In this document: in pieces, positions 26,093 to 33,758 of the stretch
Layout: every line of letters begins with the position of its first letter
Numbering within the stretch: position 1 is the stretch's first letter
Source of the DNA: an uncultured Acidovorax sp.
Lineage (GTDB): Bacteria > Pseudomonadota > Gammaproteobacteria > Burkholderiales > Burkholderiaceae_C
DNA: 58,451 nucleotides
Direction of reading: 5' to 3'
Assembly: GCA_913774625.1 (NCBI GenBank)
Contig: CAJYHL010000035.1
Location: forward strand, 1 to 58,451
The notes under the pieces: generated by a model
Databases searched by the model: none
The model's input: only the letters and a program-made list of their open reading frames with translations
Told to the model about the DNA's origin: nothing
Program-made: the position numbers and the translations under genes

Positions 26093-26841
26093 AGCGCGAT
26101 GTCCTTTTCCACCAGGTCGCGGAAGCTCGGGCGCAGATCGGTCACGCGCTGATGCAGGCGCTGTATTTCAGGCAGGTGGGCCAGGAAGACATCCACGATC
26201 TCGGGATCGAAGGCGGCGCCGCGTTCCTCGTGGATCATGCGCACGGTCTCTTGCACGCTGAAGGCCTTGCGATAGACGCGGTCCATGGTGAGCGCGTCGA
26301 AGAAATCCACCACCGCCACGATGCGGCCCGACAGCGGGATCTGCCTGCCCGACAGGCCACAGGGATAGCCCTTGCCGTCCCAGCGCTCGTGGTGCGAGAG
26401 CGCGGTTTCCGCCGCCAGCTTGAACACCGGAATGTTCGACATGCCGAGGATGGCTGCGCCGTTGGTGGTGTGCTGCTTCATGATCTCGCGCTCTTCGGGC
26501 GTGAGCGGGCCGGGCTTCTTCAGCACCGCATCGGGCGTGCCGATCTTGCCGATGTCGTGCATGGGCGCGGCGCGGCGCAGCATCTGCGCGTAGGCCGCAG
26601 GCTGGCCCAGGAGCAGGGCCAGGCATTCGGCCAGGAAGCCGATGCGCACGATATGCACGCCGGTGTCGTCGTCCTTGAACTCGGCCGCGATGCTCAGCTG
26701 CAGCAGCGCCTCGTGATGCGCGCGGGTCACCTCCTCCAGGGCCTGGTTGCGCTCGTGGTAGAGGCGCCCCAGGTCGGCCACCATGCGCTCCATCTGCGCC
26801 TGCGCCATCGCATCGACGTAATGCCGCGCAGCCTCCGTCAT
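26089..26841 (-). CDS. HD-GYP domain c-di-GMP phosphodiesterase
   Basis: 250 aa. A short helical N-terminus (1-50) precedes an HD-GYP domain with intact residues: DTGVHIVR (59-66), HDIGKIG (95-101), HHERWDGKGYP (150-160) and VVDFFDALT. The GYP signature and complete metal ligands predict hydrolysis of cyclic di-GMP. Most relatives carry a fused receiver domain; here the receiver is a separate gene immediately upstream with a 4-nt overlap, so this looks like a split version of the common REC-HD-GYP protein. The ATG at 26841 overlaps the receiver stop, and its own stop overlaps the GTG of the binding protein. Confidence 0.93.
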   Translation of the reverse strand: MTEAARHYVDAMAQAQMERMVADLGRLYHERNQALEEVTRAHHEALLQLSIAAEFKDDDTGVHIVRIGFLAECLALLLGQPAAYAQMLRRAAPMHDIGKIGTPDAVLKKPGPLTPEEREIMKQHTTNGAAILGMSNIPVFKLAAETALSHHERWDGKGYPCGLSGRQIPLSGRIVAVVDFFDALTMDRVYRKAFSVQETVRMIHEERGAAFDPEIVDVFLAHLPEIQRLHQRVTDLRPSFRDLVEKDIAL

Positions 26842-27233
26842 GGCATGGCCCCGGCTGCGTGCAGCAGCTTCTGCTTGACCGTCTCCAGCAGCTCCAGCGG
26901 GCTGAACGGCTTGATCAGATAGGCGTCGGCCCCAGCGGCAAGCCCGCTCTCCACGTCGGCCTGCCGGCCCCGCGCGGTCAGCAGGATCACGGGCGGGGAC
27001 AGCGCGTCCTCTCCCCCCTCCTGCTTGATCAGCCGGCAGAGATCGAGCCCGTCGATCGCCCCGGGCGTCATCACGTCCAGCAGCACCAGATCGGGCCGCA
27101 GGACCTGGAAGACGTGCGCCCCCTCGTCGGCGGTGGCGCACTCCTCGATCGAATAGCTCTCCAGCTCCAGCGTCATGCGGATGAGCCTGCGGATCTCCTG
27201 CTGATCCTCCACGACCAGGATTTTCTTCAACAT
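26838..27233 (-). CDS. Single-domain response regulator (CheY-like receiver)
   Basis: 131 aa, only a receiver domain. Acidic pocket E9/D10, phosphorylation site D53 in LVLLDVMTPG, switch Thr near 82 in ILLTARG and the conserved lysine in YLIKPFSPLEL. The ATG at 27233 was chosen since MLKKILVVEDQ is a canonical start and the upstream in-frame extension is AT-rich leader sequence. It is the first gene of the five-gene operon and overlaps the HD-GYP gene by 4 nt. It is the obvious partner of the two kinases, and may control the HD-GYP protein through complex formation (inference). Confidence 0.93.
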   Translation of the reverse strand: MLKKILVVEDQQEIRRLIRMTLELESYSIEECATADEGAHVFQVLRPDLVLLDVMTPGAIDGLDLCRLIKQEGGEDALSPPVILLTARGRQADVESGLAAGADAYLIKPFSPLELLETVKQKLLHAAGAMP

Positions 27234-27467
27234 GTCTCGCCTCCGTATCAAATTAATGGTTGCAAATATCATATCCATCATTTAATCTTGCAACCAGCCT
27301 TTTCGGCGTAGCCCCATCGTAAGGCTGGGATACCACGAAGGCGAGTGCATAGACAGGAGGCGGCTTGATGTGCGTCATGCAACCGGCAGTTGGCTGTGAC
27401 TGCCATCACCTTCGCCAGCATTCATGCCCCGCGCTCGAAGCCAACCCCTCACCCAAGGAGTGAACCC

Positions 27468-29219
27468 ATGTTCGGAACAATGACAGTCGCCAAGAAGCTG
27501 GCCCTGGGCTTCGGCTCCCTGCTGGCCATCGGCATAGGCATCGTCGCCTATGCCGCCTGGACCCTCAACGGCCTCAACGCGAGCATCACGGAACTGGCCA
27601 GCCATCGCATGGCGCAGGTACAGCAATTCAGCCAGATCAAGGACAACGTCCAGACCACAGGGCGCTACGCGCGCAACATCGTCATCAACAACGAGCCGCA
27701 GTTCGTCGCCGGCGAACGCAAGAAGATCGCAGACTTGATCGCCAACAACACGGAACTGCTGAAGAAGCTCGACCAGAGCCTGAGATCGCCCCAGGCGCGC
27801 GATCTGCTCAAGCAGCTCCATGAAGCCCGCGGCCCCTATCTCAAGGCGCTCAACACCGCCATGGAGATGGCGGAGAAAGGCCAGCAGGCGGAGGCCGGCA
27901 AGTACCTGATCGATGTCGTGCGGCCCGTGCAGAACGTCTATTTCAAGACCATCGACGACTCGGTCAACCTGCAGCGTGCCATGGCGGATGGGCAGGCCCT
28001 CTCGGCCTCCGAGACGGCGCACTCCAGCGTGGTGATGATGTCCACGCTGGCAGCGGGCATGGCCCTGGTCGGCGCAGCCGTGGGCTGGCTGGTGACGCGC
28101 GATCTGCGCCGGGCCCTGGGCGCCGAGCCGGCCGCGCTGAGCACGGCCGCCAGCCGCGTGGCCGATGGCGACCTGAGCCAGCCGCTGGACGTGCGGGCCG
28201 GCGACAGCGGCAGCGTCCTGGCCAACCTGGCACGCATGCAGGCGCAGCTGGCCCGGGTGGTCGCCAGCGTGCGGCAGAACTCCGAGAGCGTCGCCACGGC
28301 CAGCGCCGAGATCGCCCAGGGCAACGAAGACCTGAGCCAGCGCACCGAGCAGCAGGCCAGCGCGCTGGAGGAAACGGCCGCCACCATGGAAGAGCTCAGC
28401 ACCACCGTCCGCAACAACGCCGACAGCGCCAAGCAGGCCAACCAGCTGGCCCTGGGCGCATCACGCGTGGCGCAGCAGGGCGGCGAGGTGGTCGGCCAGG
28501 TGGTGACGTCCATGGAGTCGATCAACCAGAGCAGCAGCCGCATCGGCGACATCATCGGCGTGATCGACGGCATCGCCTTCCAGACCAATATCCTGGCGCT
28601 GAACGCCGCCGTGGAAGCGGCCCGCGCGGGCGAGCAGGGCCGCGGCTTCGCCGTGGTGGCCACCGAGGTGCGCAGCCTGGCGCAGCGCTCGGCCGAAGCC
28701 GCCAAGGAGATCAAGGAACTGATAGGCCAGAGCAGCGCGCATGTGGAACAGGGCTCGGCGCTGGTCGGCCAGGCCGGCAAGACCATGGGCGAGATCGTCG
28801 ATGCCATCCAGCGCGTGAGCGACATCGTGGCCGAGATCTCCGCATCGAGCAGCGAGCAGAGCAACGGAATCCAGCAGGTGGGCGAGGCGGTGAGCCAGAT
28901 GGACCAGGTCACGCAGCAGAACGCCGCCCTGGTCGAGGAAAGCGCCGCTGCGGCAGCCAGCCTCAAGGGCCAGGCGCAGCAGCTGGTGGAAGCCGTGTCG
29001 GTCTTCAAGCTGGCACCGGCGGGAGCCTCCGGCCACCACGCCGGCATGGCGGCAGCGCCTGCACGCAAGGCACCCATCGTGCCGGCTCCCAAGCCCGTGC
29101 GCGCAGCGGCCAAGAGCCAGCCTGCGGCAGCGCGCGCCGCCAAGCCCTTCGCACCGGCCCGGCCGGCGCTGGCATCGGCCACGGCCGGCGCTTCGGCGGA
29201 CAACTGGGAAACCTTCTAG
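27468..29219 (+). CDS. Methyl-accepting chemotaxis protein with NWETF tail
   Basis: 583 aa. TM1 near residues 11-31, a periplasmic four-helix-bundle sensor, TM2 about 187-209, HAMP (210-265) and a signalling domain with the tip [24 protein letters not shown] long Ala/Pro/Lys-rich tether (about 525-578) leads to the C-terminal NWETF, identical to the CheR/CheB docking pentapeptide of the enteric Tar/Tsr receptors. The ATG at 27468 has an AAGGAG ribosome site. It is divergent from the five-gene sensory operon. A 67-bp stretch coding the tip is identical to the other receptor gene. Confidence 0.96.
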   Translation: MFGTMTVAKKLALGFGSLLAIGIGIVAYAAWTLNGLNASITELASHRMAQVQQFSQIKDNVQTTGRYARNIVINNEPQFVAGERKKIADLIANNTELLKKLDQSLRSPQARDLLKQLHEARGPYLKALNTAMEMAEKGQQAEAGKYLIDVVRPVQNVYFKTIDDSVNLQRAMADGQALSASETAHSSVVMMSTLAAGMALVGAAVGWLVTRDLRRALGAEPAALSTAASRVADGDLSQPLDVRAGDSGSVLANLARMQAQLARVVASVRQNSESVATASAEIAQGNEDLSQRTEQQASALEETAATMEELSTTVRNNADSAKQANQLALGASRVAQQGGEVVGQVVTSMESINQSSSRIGDIIGVIDGIAFQTNILALNAAVEAARAGEQGRGFAVVATEVRSLAQRSAEAAKEIKELIGQSSAHVEQGSALVGQAGKTMGEIVDAIQRVSDIVAEISASSSEQSNGIQQVGEAVSQMDQVTQQNAALVEESAAAAASLKGQAQQLVEAVSVFKLAPAGASGHHAGMAAAPARKAPIVPAPKPVRAAAKSQPAAARAAKPFAPARPALASATAGASADNWETF

Positions 29220-29269
29220 TCGGGATGTGAGGGCCAGGGGTCAGGGCCCAGCGCCTTGCCCCTGCGGCG

Positions 29270-29971
29270 TCAGATCCGGCCCAGCGCGCCGCGCAGCGCC
29301 TGCCAGCGGCCGGCGACATCGGAGAGGTCGCGGCGGATGAGCTGGGTATCGAGCGCCTGGGCCAGTTCGGCCGCATCCTGGGCGCCGATGAGCCGCAGCA
29401 CGCTCTTGAGGTTGTGAGCCGTGCGGCGCAGCGCATCCATGTCGTGCCGCGCCAGGGCCTCGTCGCCCGCCTGCACATCGCGCGGGAACTGCTGCCGGCA
29501 CTGGGCCTTGAAGGTCTGCAGCAGCGCCGCGTTGCCGTCGAACGGCGTGCTCTGCGGCGAAGCATCCACGGCCAGGGGCGCGGGGGCCGTGGTGCCGGCG
29601 GCAGGCTGGCGCACGGCGGAGAGGGCATCCATCACGCAGGACTGGAGCGCCTTCAGCCCGACAGGCTTGTGCAGGATGCGCCAGACCCCGGCCTGCCGCA
29701 GCTGCTCCTCGACATCGGGCGTGATGCCGGCGCTGAACACGGCCACCGGCATGCGGCCCTGCGCCAGCAGCGCCTTGGCGAATTCCAGCGCCGAGCCATC
29801 GACCAGCGTGAGGTCGGTCAGCACCATGTCGAAAGCTTCGGCCTCCAGCAAGGCGGACGCCTGCGCCACGGATTCGCACATGCGCAGCGCTATGGGCAGG
29901 CCGTCCAGGGCCATCGTCACATAGCGCCTGACGGCGGGGTCGTCTTCCAGCAGCAGCACCGGGGCGGCCAT
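29270..29971 (-). CDS. Receiver-Hpt fusion protein (phosphorelay intermediate)
   Basis: 233 aa. The N-terminal receiver (1-120) has E9/D10/D11, phospho-site D53 in MVLTDLTLVDGS and K102. A Pro/Ala linker (123-145) is followed by an Hpt domain (146-233) whose phospho-histidine is H186 in RRTAHNLKSVLRLIGA. This order lets a phosphoryl group pass from a kinase to D53 and, via H186, to or from another receiver. It is the second gene of a two-gene minus-strand unit, 20 bp after the HTH-receiver gene. The histidine kinases at 21-25.3 kb lack Hpt and receiver domains, so this protein may complete their relay (inference). Confidence 0.9.
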   Translation of the reverse strand: MAAPVLLLEDDPAVRRYVTMALDGLPIALRMCESVAQASALLEAEAFDMVLTDLTLVDGSALEFAKALLAQGRMPVAVFSAGITPDVEEQLRQAGVWRILHKPVGLKALQSCVMDALSAVRQPAAGTTAPAPLAVDASPQSTPFDGNAALLQTFKAQCRQQFPRDVQAGDEALARHDMDALRRTAHNLKSVLRLIGAQDAAELAQALDTQLIRRDLSDVAGRWQALRGALGRI

Positions 29972-29991
29972 GGCGTATGCCCGCGCCGGTG

Positions 29992-30588
29992 TCAGGCCAG
30001 GCCCAGGGCGGACTTGACCAGGCCGCCCAGCTCCTGAACCATGTTGACTTTGTGGACCACCGGCACTCCGCTCAGCGCGAAGCGATAGGGCTCCAGTTCG
30101 CTCTCGGTCAGCGAGGTCACGACGATAAGCCGGGTGCTATCGAACTGGGGGCTGGTCCGCAGGCCTGCGATCAAGGCCGCCCCGTCGATGCCGGGCAGCA
30201 GGATGTCCACCAGCAGCACGTTCGGCTTGAGCTGCCCCGCCATGGCCAGGCCGCTGATGCCGTCGGGTGCCACATGCAGGTCGAGATCGGGCAGCTCGTG
30301 CTTGAGCACCATCGACACGAGATTCTGGAAGTGGACCGAATCCTCGATCAGCAGCACCCGGGATTTCTGTGGGGCCGGCGCGCGGTCCTGCGGCGCCAGT
30401 GTGCTGTTGCGCTGCCAGGCCTCGACCGACTTGCGGGAAATGCGGCGATGGCCGCCAGGCGTCTTCCAGGCTTCCAGCTCGCCGCGATCGACCATCAGCT
30501 GCACCGAGCGCACCGCGAGGTTCAGCTCGCGCGCAGCTTCGATGGTGGTCATTTCACCGCCGGCCTGAGTCAACGCTTCATTCGACAT
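29992..30588 (-). CDS. HTH (excisionase/MerR-like) - receiver protein
   Basis: 198 aa. An N-terminal helix-turn-helix of the excisionase/MerR kind (about 13-58: TTIEAARELNLAVRSVQLMVDRG then TPGGHRRISRKSVEAW) precedes a receiver domain (77-198) with E82/D83, phospho-site D128 in VLLVDILLPG and a lysine in VVHKVN. The usual order in response regulators is receiver first and DNA-binding domain last; here it is reversed. ATG 30588 is used; an upstream TTG adds 3 residues. It heads the unit with the receiver-Hpt gene and diverges from the binding-protein gene at 30713, a likely target (inference). Confidence 0.88.
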   Translation of the reverse strand: MSNEALTQAGGEMTTIEAARELNLAVRSVQLMVDRGELEAWKTPGGHRRISRKSVEAWQRNSTLAPQDRAPAPQKSRVLLIEDSVHFQNLVSMVLKHELPDLDLHVAPDGISGLAMAGQLKPNVLLVDILLPGIDGAALIAGLRTSPQFDSTRLIVVTSLTESELEPYRFALSGVPVVHKVNMVQELGGLVKSALGLA

Positions 30589-30712
30589 TCGAACCAATCA
30601 GTTATCTTTCAAAGAAATTATTCTATCGAGAAAAGTGATAGAAATACGCAAGACTTTTGTAAGCATTCGGATATATCACCCCATCGTATCCAAAGCGGAA
30701 AGAGAGAAATCC

Positions 30713-31462
30713 ATGCCGTCCATAGACCCTTCGCTCATCCAACGCATTGCGCCCACGGGCCGTCTGCGGGCCTGCATCAACCTGGGCAACCCCATCCTGG
30801 CGCGGCGGGACGGCGGCGGCCAGCCCGCCGGCATCTCCATCGACCTGGCCCGTGAATTCGGCCGGCGCCTGGGCCTCGAAGTGGATCTGGCGGTGTTCGA
30901 CACGGCGGCCCGGTCTGTCGAGGCCGTGACCGCAGAGCAGGCGGACATCGGCTTCTTCGCCGTGGATCCGCTGCGCGGCCAGGGCATCGCCTTCACCGCG
31001 CCCTATGTGCTGATCGAGGGCGCCTACCTGGTGCGCGACGCCTCGCCCATCACCGCCAACGAGCAGGTGGACCAGGCCGGCATCTCGGTGGCCGTGGGCC
31101 AGGGCAGCGCCTACGACCTCTACCTGAGCCGCGAGCTGAAGGCCGCGCGCATCGTCCGCGCGCCCAGCTCCCCGGCCGTGGTGGACACCTTCGTCGAACA
31201 ATCGCTGGACGTGGCGGCCGGCGTGCGCCAGCAGCTCGAGGCCGACGCCCAGCGCCTGCCCGGCCTGCGCCTGCTGCCCGGCCGCTTCATGGTGATCCAG
31301 CAGGCCATGGGCCTGCCCAAGGGCCGGGGCGAGGCCGCCGCGCAGCTGCTGCGCGGCTTCGTCGAAGACATGAAGGCGGAAGGTTTCGTGGTGGACGCCA
31401 TGCGCAGGCACGGCATCCAGGGCGCATCGGTCGCCCCGGCCGCAGCGCAGCCGGGCGCCTGA
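30713..31462 (+). CDS. Solute-binding protein-like (SBP_bac_3) without signal peptide
   Basis: 249 aa with the family-3 binding-protein fold: GRLRACINLGNPILARR, QPAGISIDLAREFGRRLGLEV, EQADIGFFAVDPLRGQGIAFTAPYV and AVGQGSAYDLYLSRE. The N-terminus from ATG 30713 (MPSIDPSLIQRIAPTG) shows no signal peptide, and extending to 30635 gives a charged, non-hydrophobic stretch, so the protein looks cytoplasmic. There are no ABC transporter genes nearby. It is divergent from the HTH-receiver gene across about 125 bp of AT-rich DNA, suggesting shared control. It may be an intracellular ligand sensor, an enzyme of the cyclohexadienyl dehydratase kind, or exported another way. Confidence 0.82.
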   Translation: MPSIDPSLIQRIAPTGRLRACINLGNPILARRDGGGQPAGISIDLAREFGRRLGLEVDLAVFDTAARSVEAVTAEQADIGFFAVDPLRGQGIAFTAPYVLIEGAYLVRDASPITANEQVDQAGISVAVGQGSAYDLYLSRELKAARIVRAPSSPAVVDTFVEQSLDVAAGVRQQLEADAQRLPGLRLLPGRFMVIQQAMGLPKGRGEAAAQLLRGFVEDMKAEGFVVDAMRRHGIQGASVAPAAAQPGA

Positions 31463-31496
31463 CCGCCGGGCTGCCGCAGCGCCCATCCCCGCAGGC

Positions 31497-32312
31497 CTAC
31501 GCCCTGCTCTCCAGCCAGCCGCACACCTGCTGCACCACCCAGTCGGGCGCATCCAGCGGCAGGTCGTGCCCGGCCGTGGGATGGCTCGAGAAGGCGCAGC
31601 CCCAGGCGCTGGCGATGGCGGCGGTGCAGCCCGGATGCACCAGCCCGTCGCCCGCGCTGCCCAGCAGCAGCAGCGGCACGGCCGGGGCCGCGGCAGGCGC
31701 CCGGTAGCGCGCCGCAGCCATCAGCTGGCGCAGGGCGTTGCCGCGCGAGACCGGGCGCTGCGCGCGCAGCTGCGCCCAGGCCGGAACCACCTCATCCCGC
31801 AGCTCCGCCCGGCGGCTGGTCAGCGCATGGATCAGGCGCTCGGCCCGCTCGGGCTGGCGCCAGGTCCAGGCCAGGCGCAGCAGCGCCGCATAGTTGCGCG
31901 GGCGCAGCCGGCGGTAGAAGGGGCTGAAGGGCCGCAGGCTGGTATTGACCAGCACCGCGCCGGCCAGCTCCTGCGGCGCCTGGCGCATCCATTCGGCGGC
32001 CACCATGGCCCCCAGCGACATGGCCAGCACGCGGTAGGGCGGCAGCAGCCCCTCTTGCGCCAGCTGGCTGCGGCAGGCCTGCAGCAGGCCCTCCACCAGG
32101 GCCGGACTGGGCCGGCCGTTCAGCGCACCGTTGCCGGGCAGGTCCAGGCAATGGACCCGGGCGCCCTCGCCCAGCGCCTGCCGCAATTGATCCGGAAAGC
32201 CGCCCCAATGGCCGGCTTCGCGCGTGAGGCCGCGCAGCAGCACCCAGGGCACGGCGTTCATGGCCTGCCTGGGCGCTCGTCTTCCGCTCGGCTCGTCCAC
32301 GTGCTGCCCCAT
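31497..32312 (-). CDS. Alpha/beta hydrolase
   Basis: 271 aa from ATG 32312; a second start at 32261 would remove 17 unstructured residues and fits the fold better, but neither has a clear ribosome site. Features: HCLDLPGNG (54-62), the nucleophile elbow LAMSLGAM with S99, and the late histidine in TAGHDLPLDAPDWV that would complete the triad. The size fits small esterases of the BioH/YdjP kind. The gene begins 4 nt after the M14 peptidase stop, so the two are an operon. Substrate unknown. Confidence 0.85.
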   Translation of the reverse strand: MGQHVDEPSGRRAPRQAMNAVPWVLLRGLTREAGHWGGFPDQLRQALGEGARVHCLDLPGNGALNGRPSPALVEGLLQACRSQLAQEGLLPPYRVLAMSLGAMVAAEWMRQAPQELAGAVLVNTSLRPFSPFYRRLRPRNYAALLRLAWTWRQPERAERLIHALTSRRAELRDEVVPAWAQLRAQRPVSRGNALRQLMAAARYRAPAAAPAVPLLLLGSAGDGLVHPGCTAAIASAWGCAFSSHPTAGHDLPLDAPDWVVQQVCGWLESRA

Positions 32313-32316
32313 CGCA

Positions 32317-33423
32317 TCAATACCAGGCCGCCAGCGCGGCCGCGCGGCGGGCCTCCTGCGCCTGCGCGCTGGGCAGCCAGCTGCGGTAGCCGCAGGCCGC
32401 GCGCGGCAGAAAGTCCAGCAGGGCCATGTGCTGTCTCAGCACGCGCTGCTGCCGGTGGTCGATCAGCGGATTGAAGATGCCCATGCGCTTGAAGATCTGG
32501 CGCGGGTTCTTCTTGATCCAGAGCCAGGAACCCATTTCCAGCGTGAGCGGCAGGAAGATGCGGCCGGGCTCCTCGCAGGCGCGCATGTAGAGGTGGTCCC
32601 ACAGATCGCCATGGGCCAGGTAGTGCAGGCTCTGCGGCTCGATCACGTAGCGGTGGTTGCTGTAGGCCTGCATGAAGATTTCCTGCAGCGCGTGCAGCTC
32701 GGCCAGATGCTTGATGGGCCGGCGGGTGTGCGCGAACGGGAACCACAGCCGGTCGGACAGGCCGAAGCCGGAGTGGCAGTCCAGCGCCATGCTGAACTGC
32801 CGCGACAGCAGCTCGCTTTCCACCACTTCGCACAGTGCCTGGCTTTCCTGCTCCATGGGCTCGCCCGGAGCCCCCCGGTACCAGGGCAGGCTGGAGCTCA
32901 GGCGCTGGCCGCCGATCAGGAAGGGCACCCGGTCGTCGGCGGAGATGGGCGCATTGCGCATCAGGTCCACCCCGCGCGGATTGGCGCGCGTGGACAGCAG
33001 CGTGCCGCCCGGGTTGATGAGCGGCATGAAGACCAGCCGCACCTGTTCGAGCTGCTGCAGCAGCAGTCCGTCCCAGCGCAGGCGGTTGACCACATGCTCC
33101 AGGTAGGCGATGACCACCTGCGCGCCGATGCGCTCCAGCCCGTGCACACCGCCGAAGAAGCCCACGGCCGGCACGTCGGGCGAGGGGTTGCCCATGCAGA
33201 TCGCGTAGAGCGGCAGGTCGGGCCCCGCCTGCGTGGCGATGGAGCGCAGCATGCGGACCTGCAGATGCGGCGCACCCTGTTCGATGATGCGCTCCAGCGC
33301 GATCAGTTCAGGCAGCAGCGGAGCATTCACGAGGTGCGCGAGGAAGTGAGAGGGAGGAGCCAGAAAGGAGGATGGAAGCCGTGCGAAGTAGCGGCGGGCC
33401 CGCGGCGGCCGATCGGCAAGCAT
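32317..33423 (-). CDS. M14 family zinc metallopeptidase
   Basis: 368 aa from ATG 33423, chosen because the upstream extension is Cys/Pro-rich and unlike the family. Zinc ligands H94 and E97 in GGVHGLERIG and H217 in ALDCHSGFG are visible, with the catalytic glutamate E296 in LTLEMGSW. This is the carboxypeptidase A-like fold; members act as carboxypeptidases, deacylases or peptidoglycan amidases. No signal peptide is seen, so probably cytoplasmic. It is followed by the alpha/beta hydrolase after 4 nt and is divergent from a small membrane-protein ORF at 33522. Exact substrate unknown. Confidence 0.88.
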   Translation of the reverse strand: MLADRPPRARRYFARLPSSFLAPPSHFLAHLVNAPLLPELIALERIIEQGAPHLQVRMLRSIATQAGPDLPLYAICMGNPSPDVPAVGFFGGVHGLERIGAQVVIAYLEHVVNRLRWDGLLLQQLEQVRLVFMPLINPGGTLLSTRANPRGVDLMRNAPISADDRVPFLIGGQRLSSSLPWYRGAPGEPMEQESQALCEVVESELLSRQFSMALDCHSGFGLSDRLWFPFAHTRRPIKHLAELHALQEIFMQAYSNHRYVIEPQSLHYLAHGDLWDHLYMRACEEPGRIFLPLTLEMGSWLWIKKNPRQIFKRMGIFNPLIDHRQQRVLRQHMALLDFLPRAACGYRSWLPSAQAQEARRAAALAAWY

Positions 33424-33521
33424 AGCCCCGCCGCCACGGCAGCACGGGCTTGGCCCGCAGCACGGGCAGGATTCTGGCCGGCTGACTTCAAATTGACACA
33501 GGTCTGCGGCAGGCTCGCGGC

Positions 33522-33692
33522 ATGCAAATCCCATTCCTCCACCGCAAGAGCCCGGCCAAGCGCTCCCTGATCGCCGTGGGCTCCATCGCCTTCGGCATGG
33601 CGGGCGGGCTCCTGGAATGCCTGGCGCTGATGCGCTCGCGCCGCCAGGTGCGCAAGCACGCGCAGCGCCGCACCCTGCAGCGCCAGCACTGA
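33522..33692 (+). CDS. Small basic single-helix membrane protein (56 aa)
   Basis: A 56-codon frame starting MQIPFLHRKSPAKRS. A basic N-terminus, one hydrophobic segment (SLIAVGSIAFGMAGGLLECLALM, about residues 15-37) and a strongly basic tail (RSRRQVRKHAQRR) give a positive-in, single-pass layout. It has no close ribosome site. It diverges from the M14 gene and lies 66 bp before the SPOR protein gene, with no competing gene in the interval. No known family recognised; a short regulator or assembly factor of the envelope is possible. Confidence 0.45.
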   Translation: MQIPFLHRKSPAKRSLIAVGSIAFGMAGGLLECLALMRSRRQVRKHAQRRTLQRQH

Positions 33693-33758
33693 AGCCCGCC
33701 GCCCCGCCGCAGGGGGCGGGGGTGCCGGATCGGCATCCCGCATGCCAGAATTCCTGCC

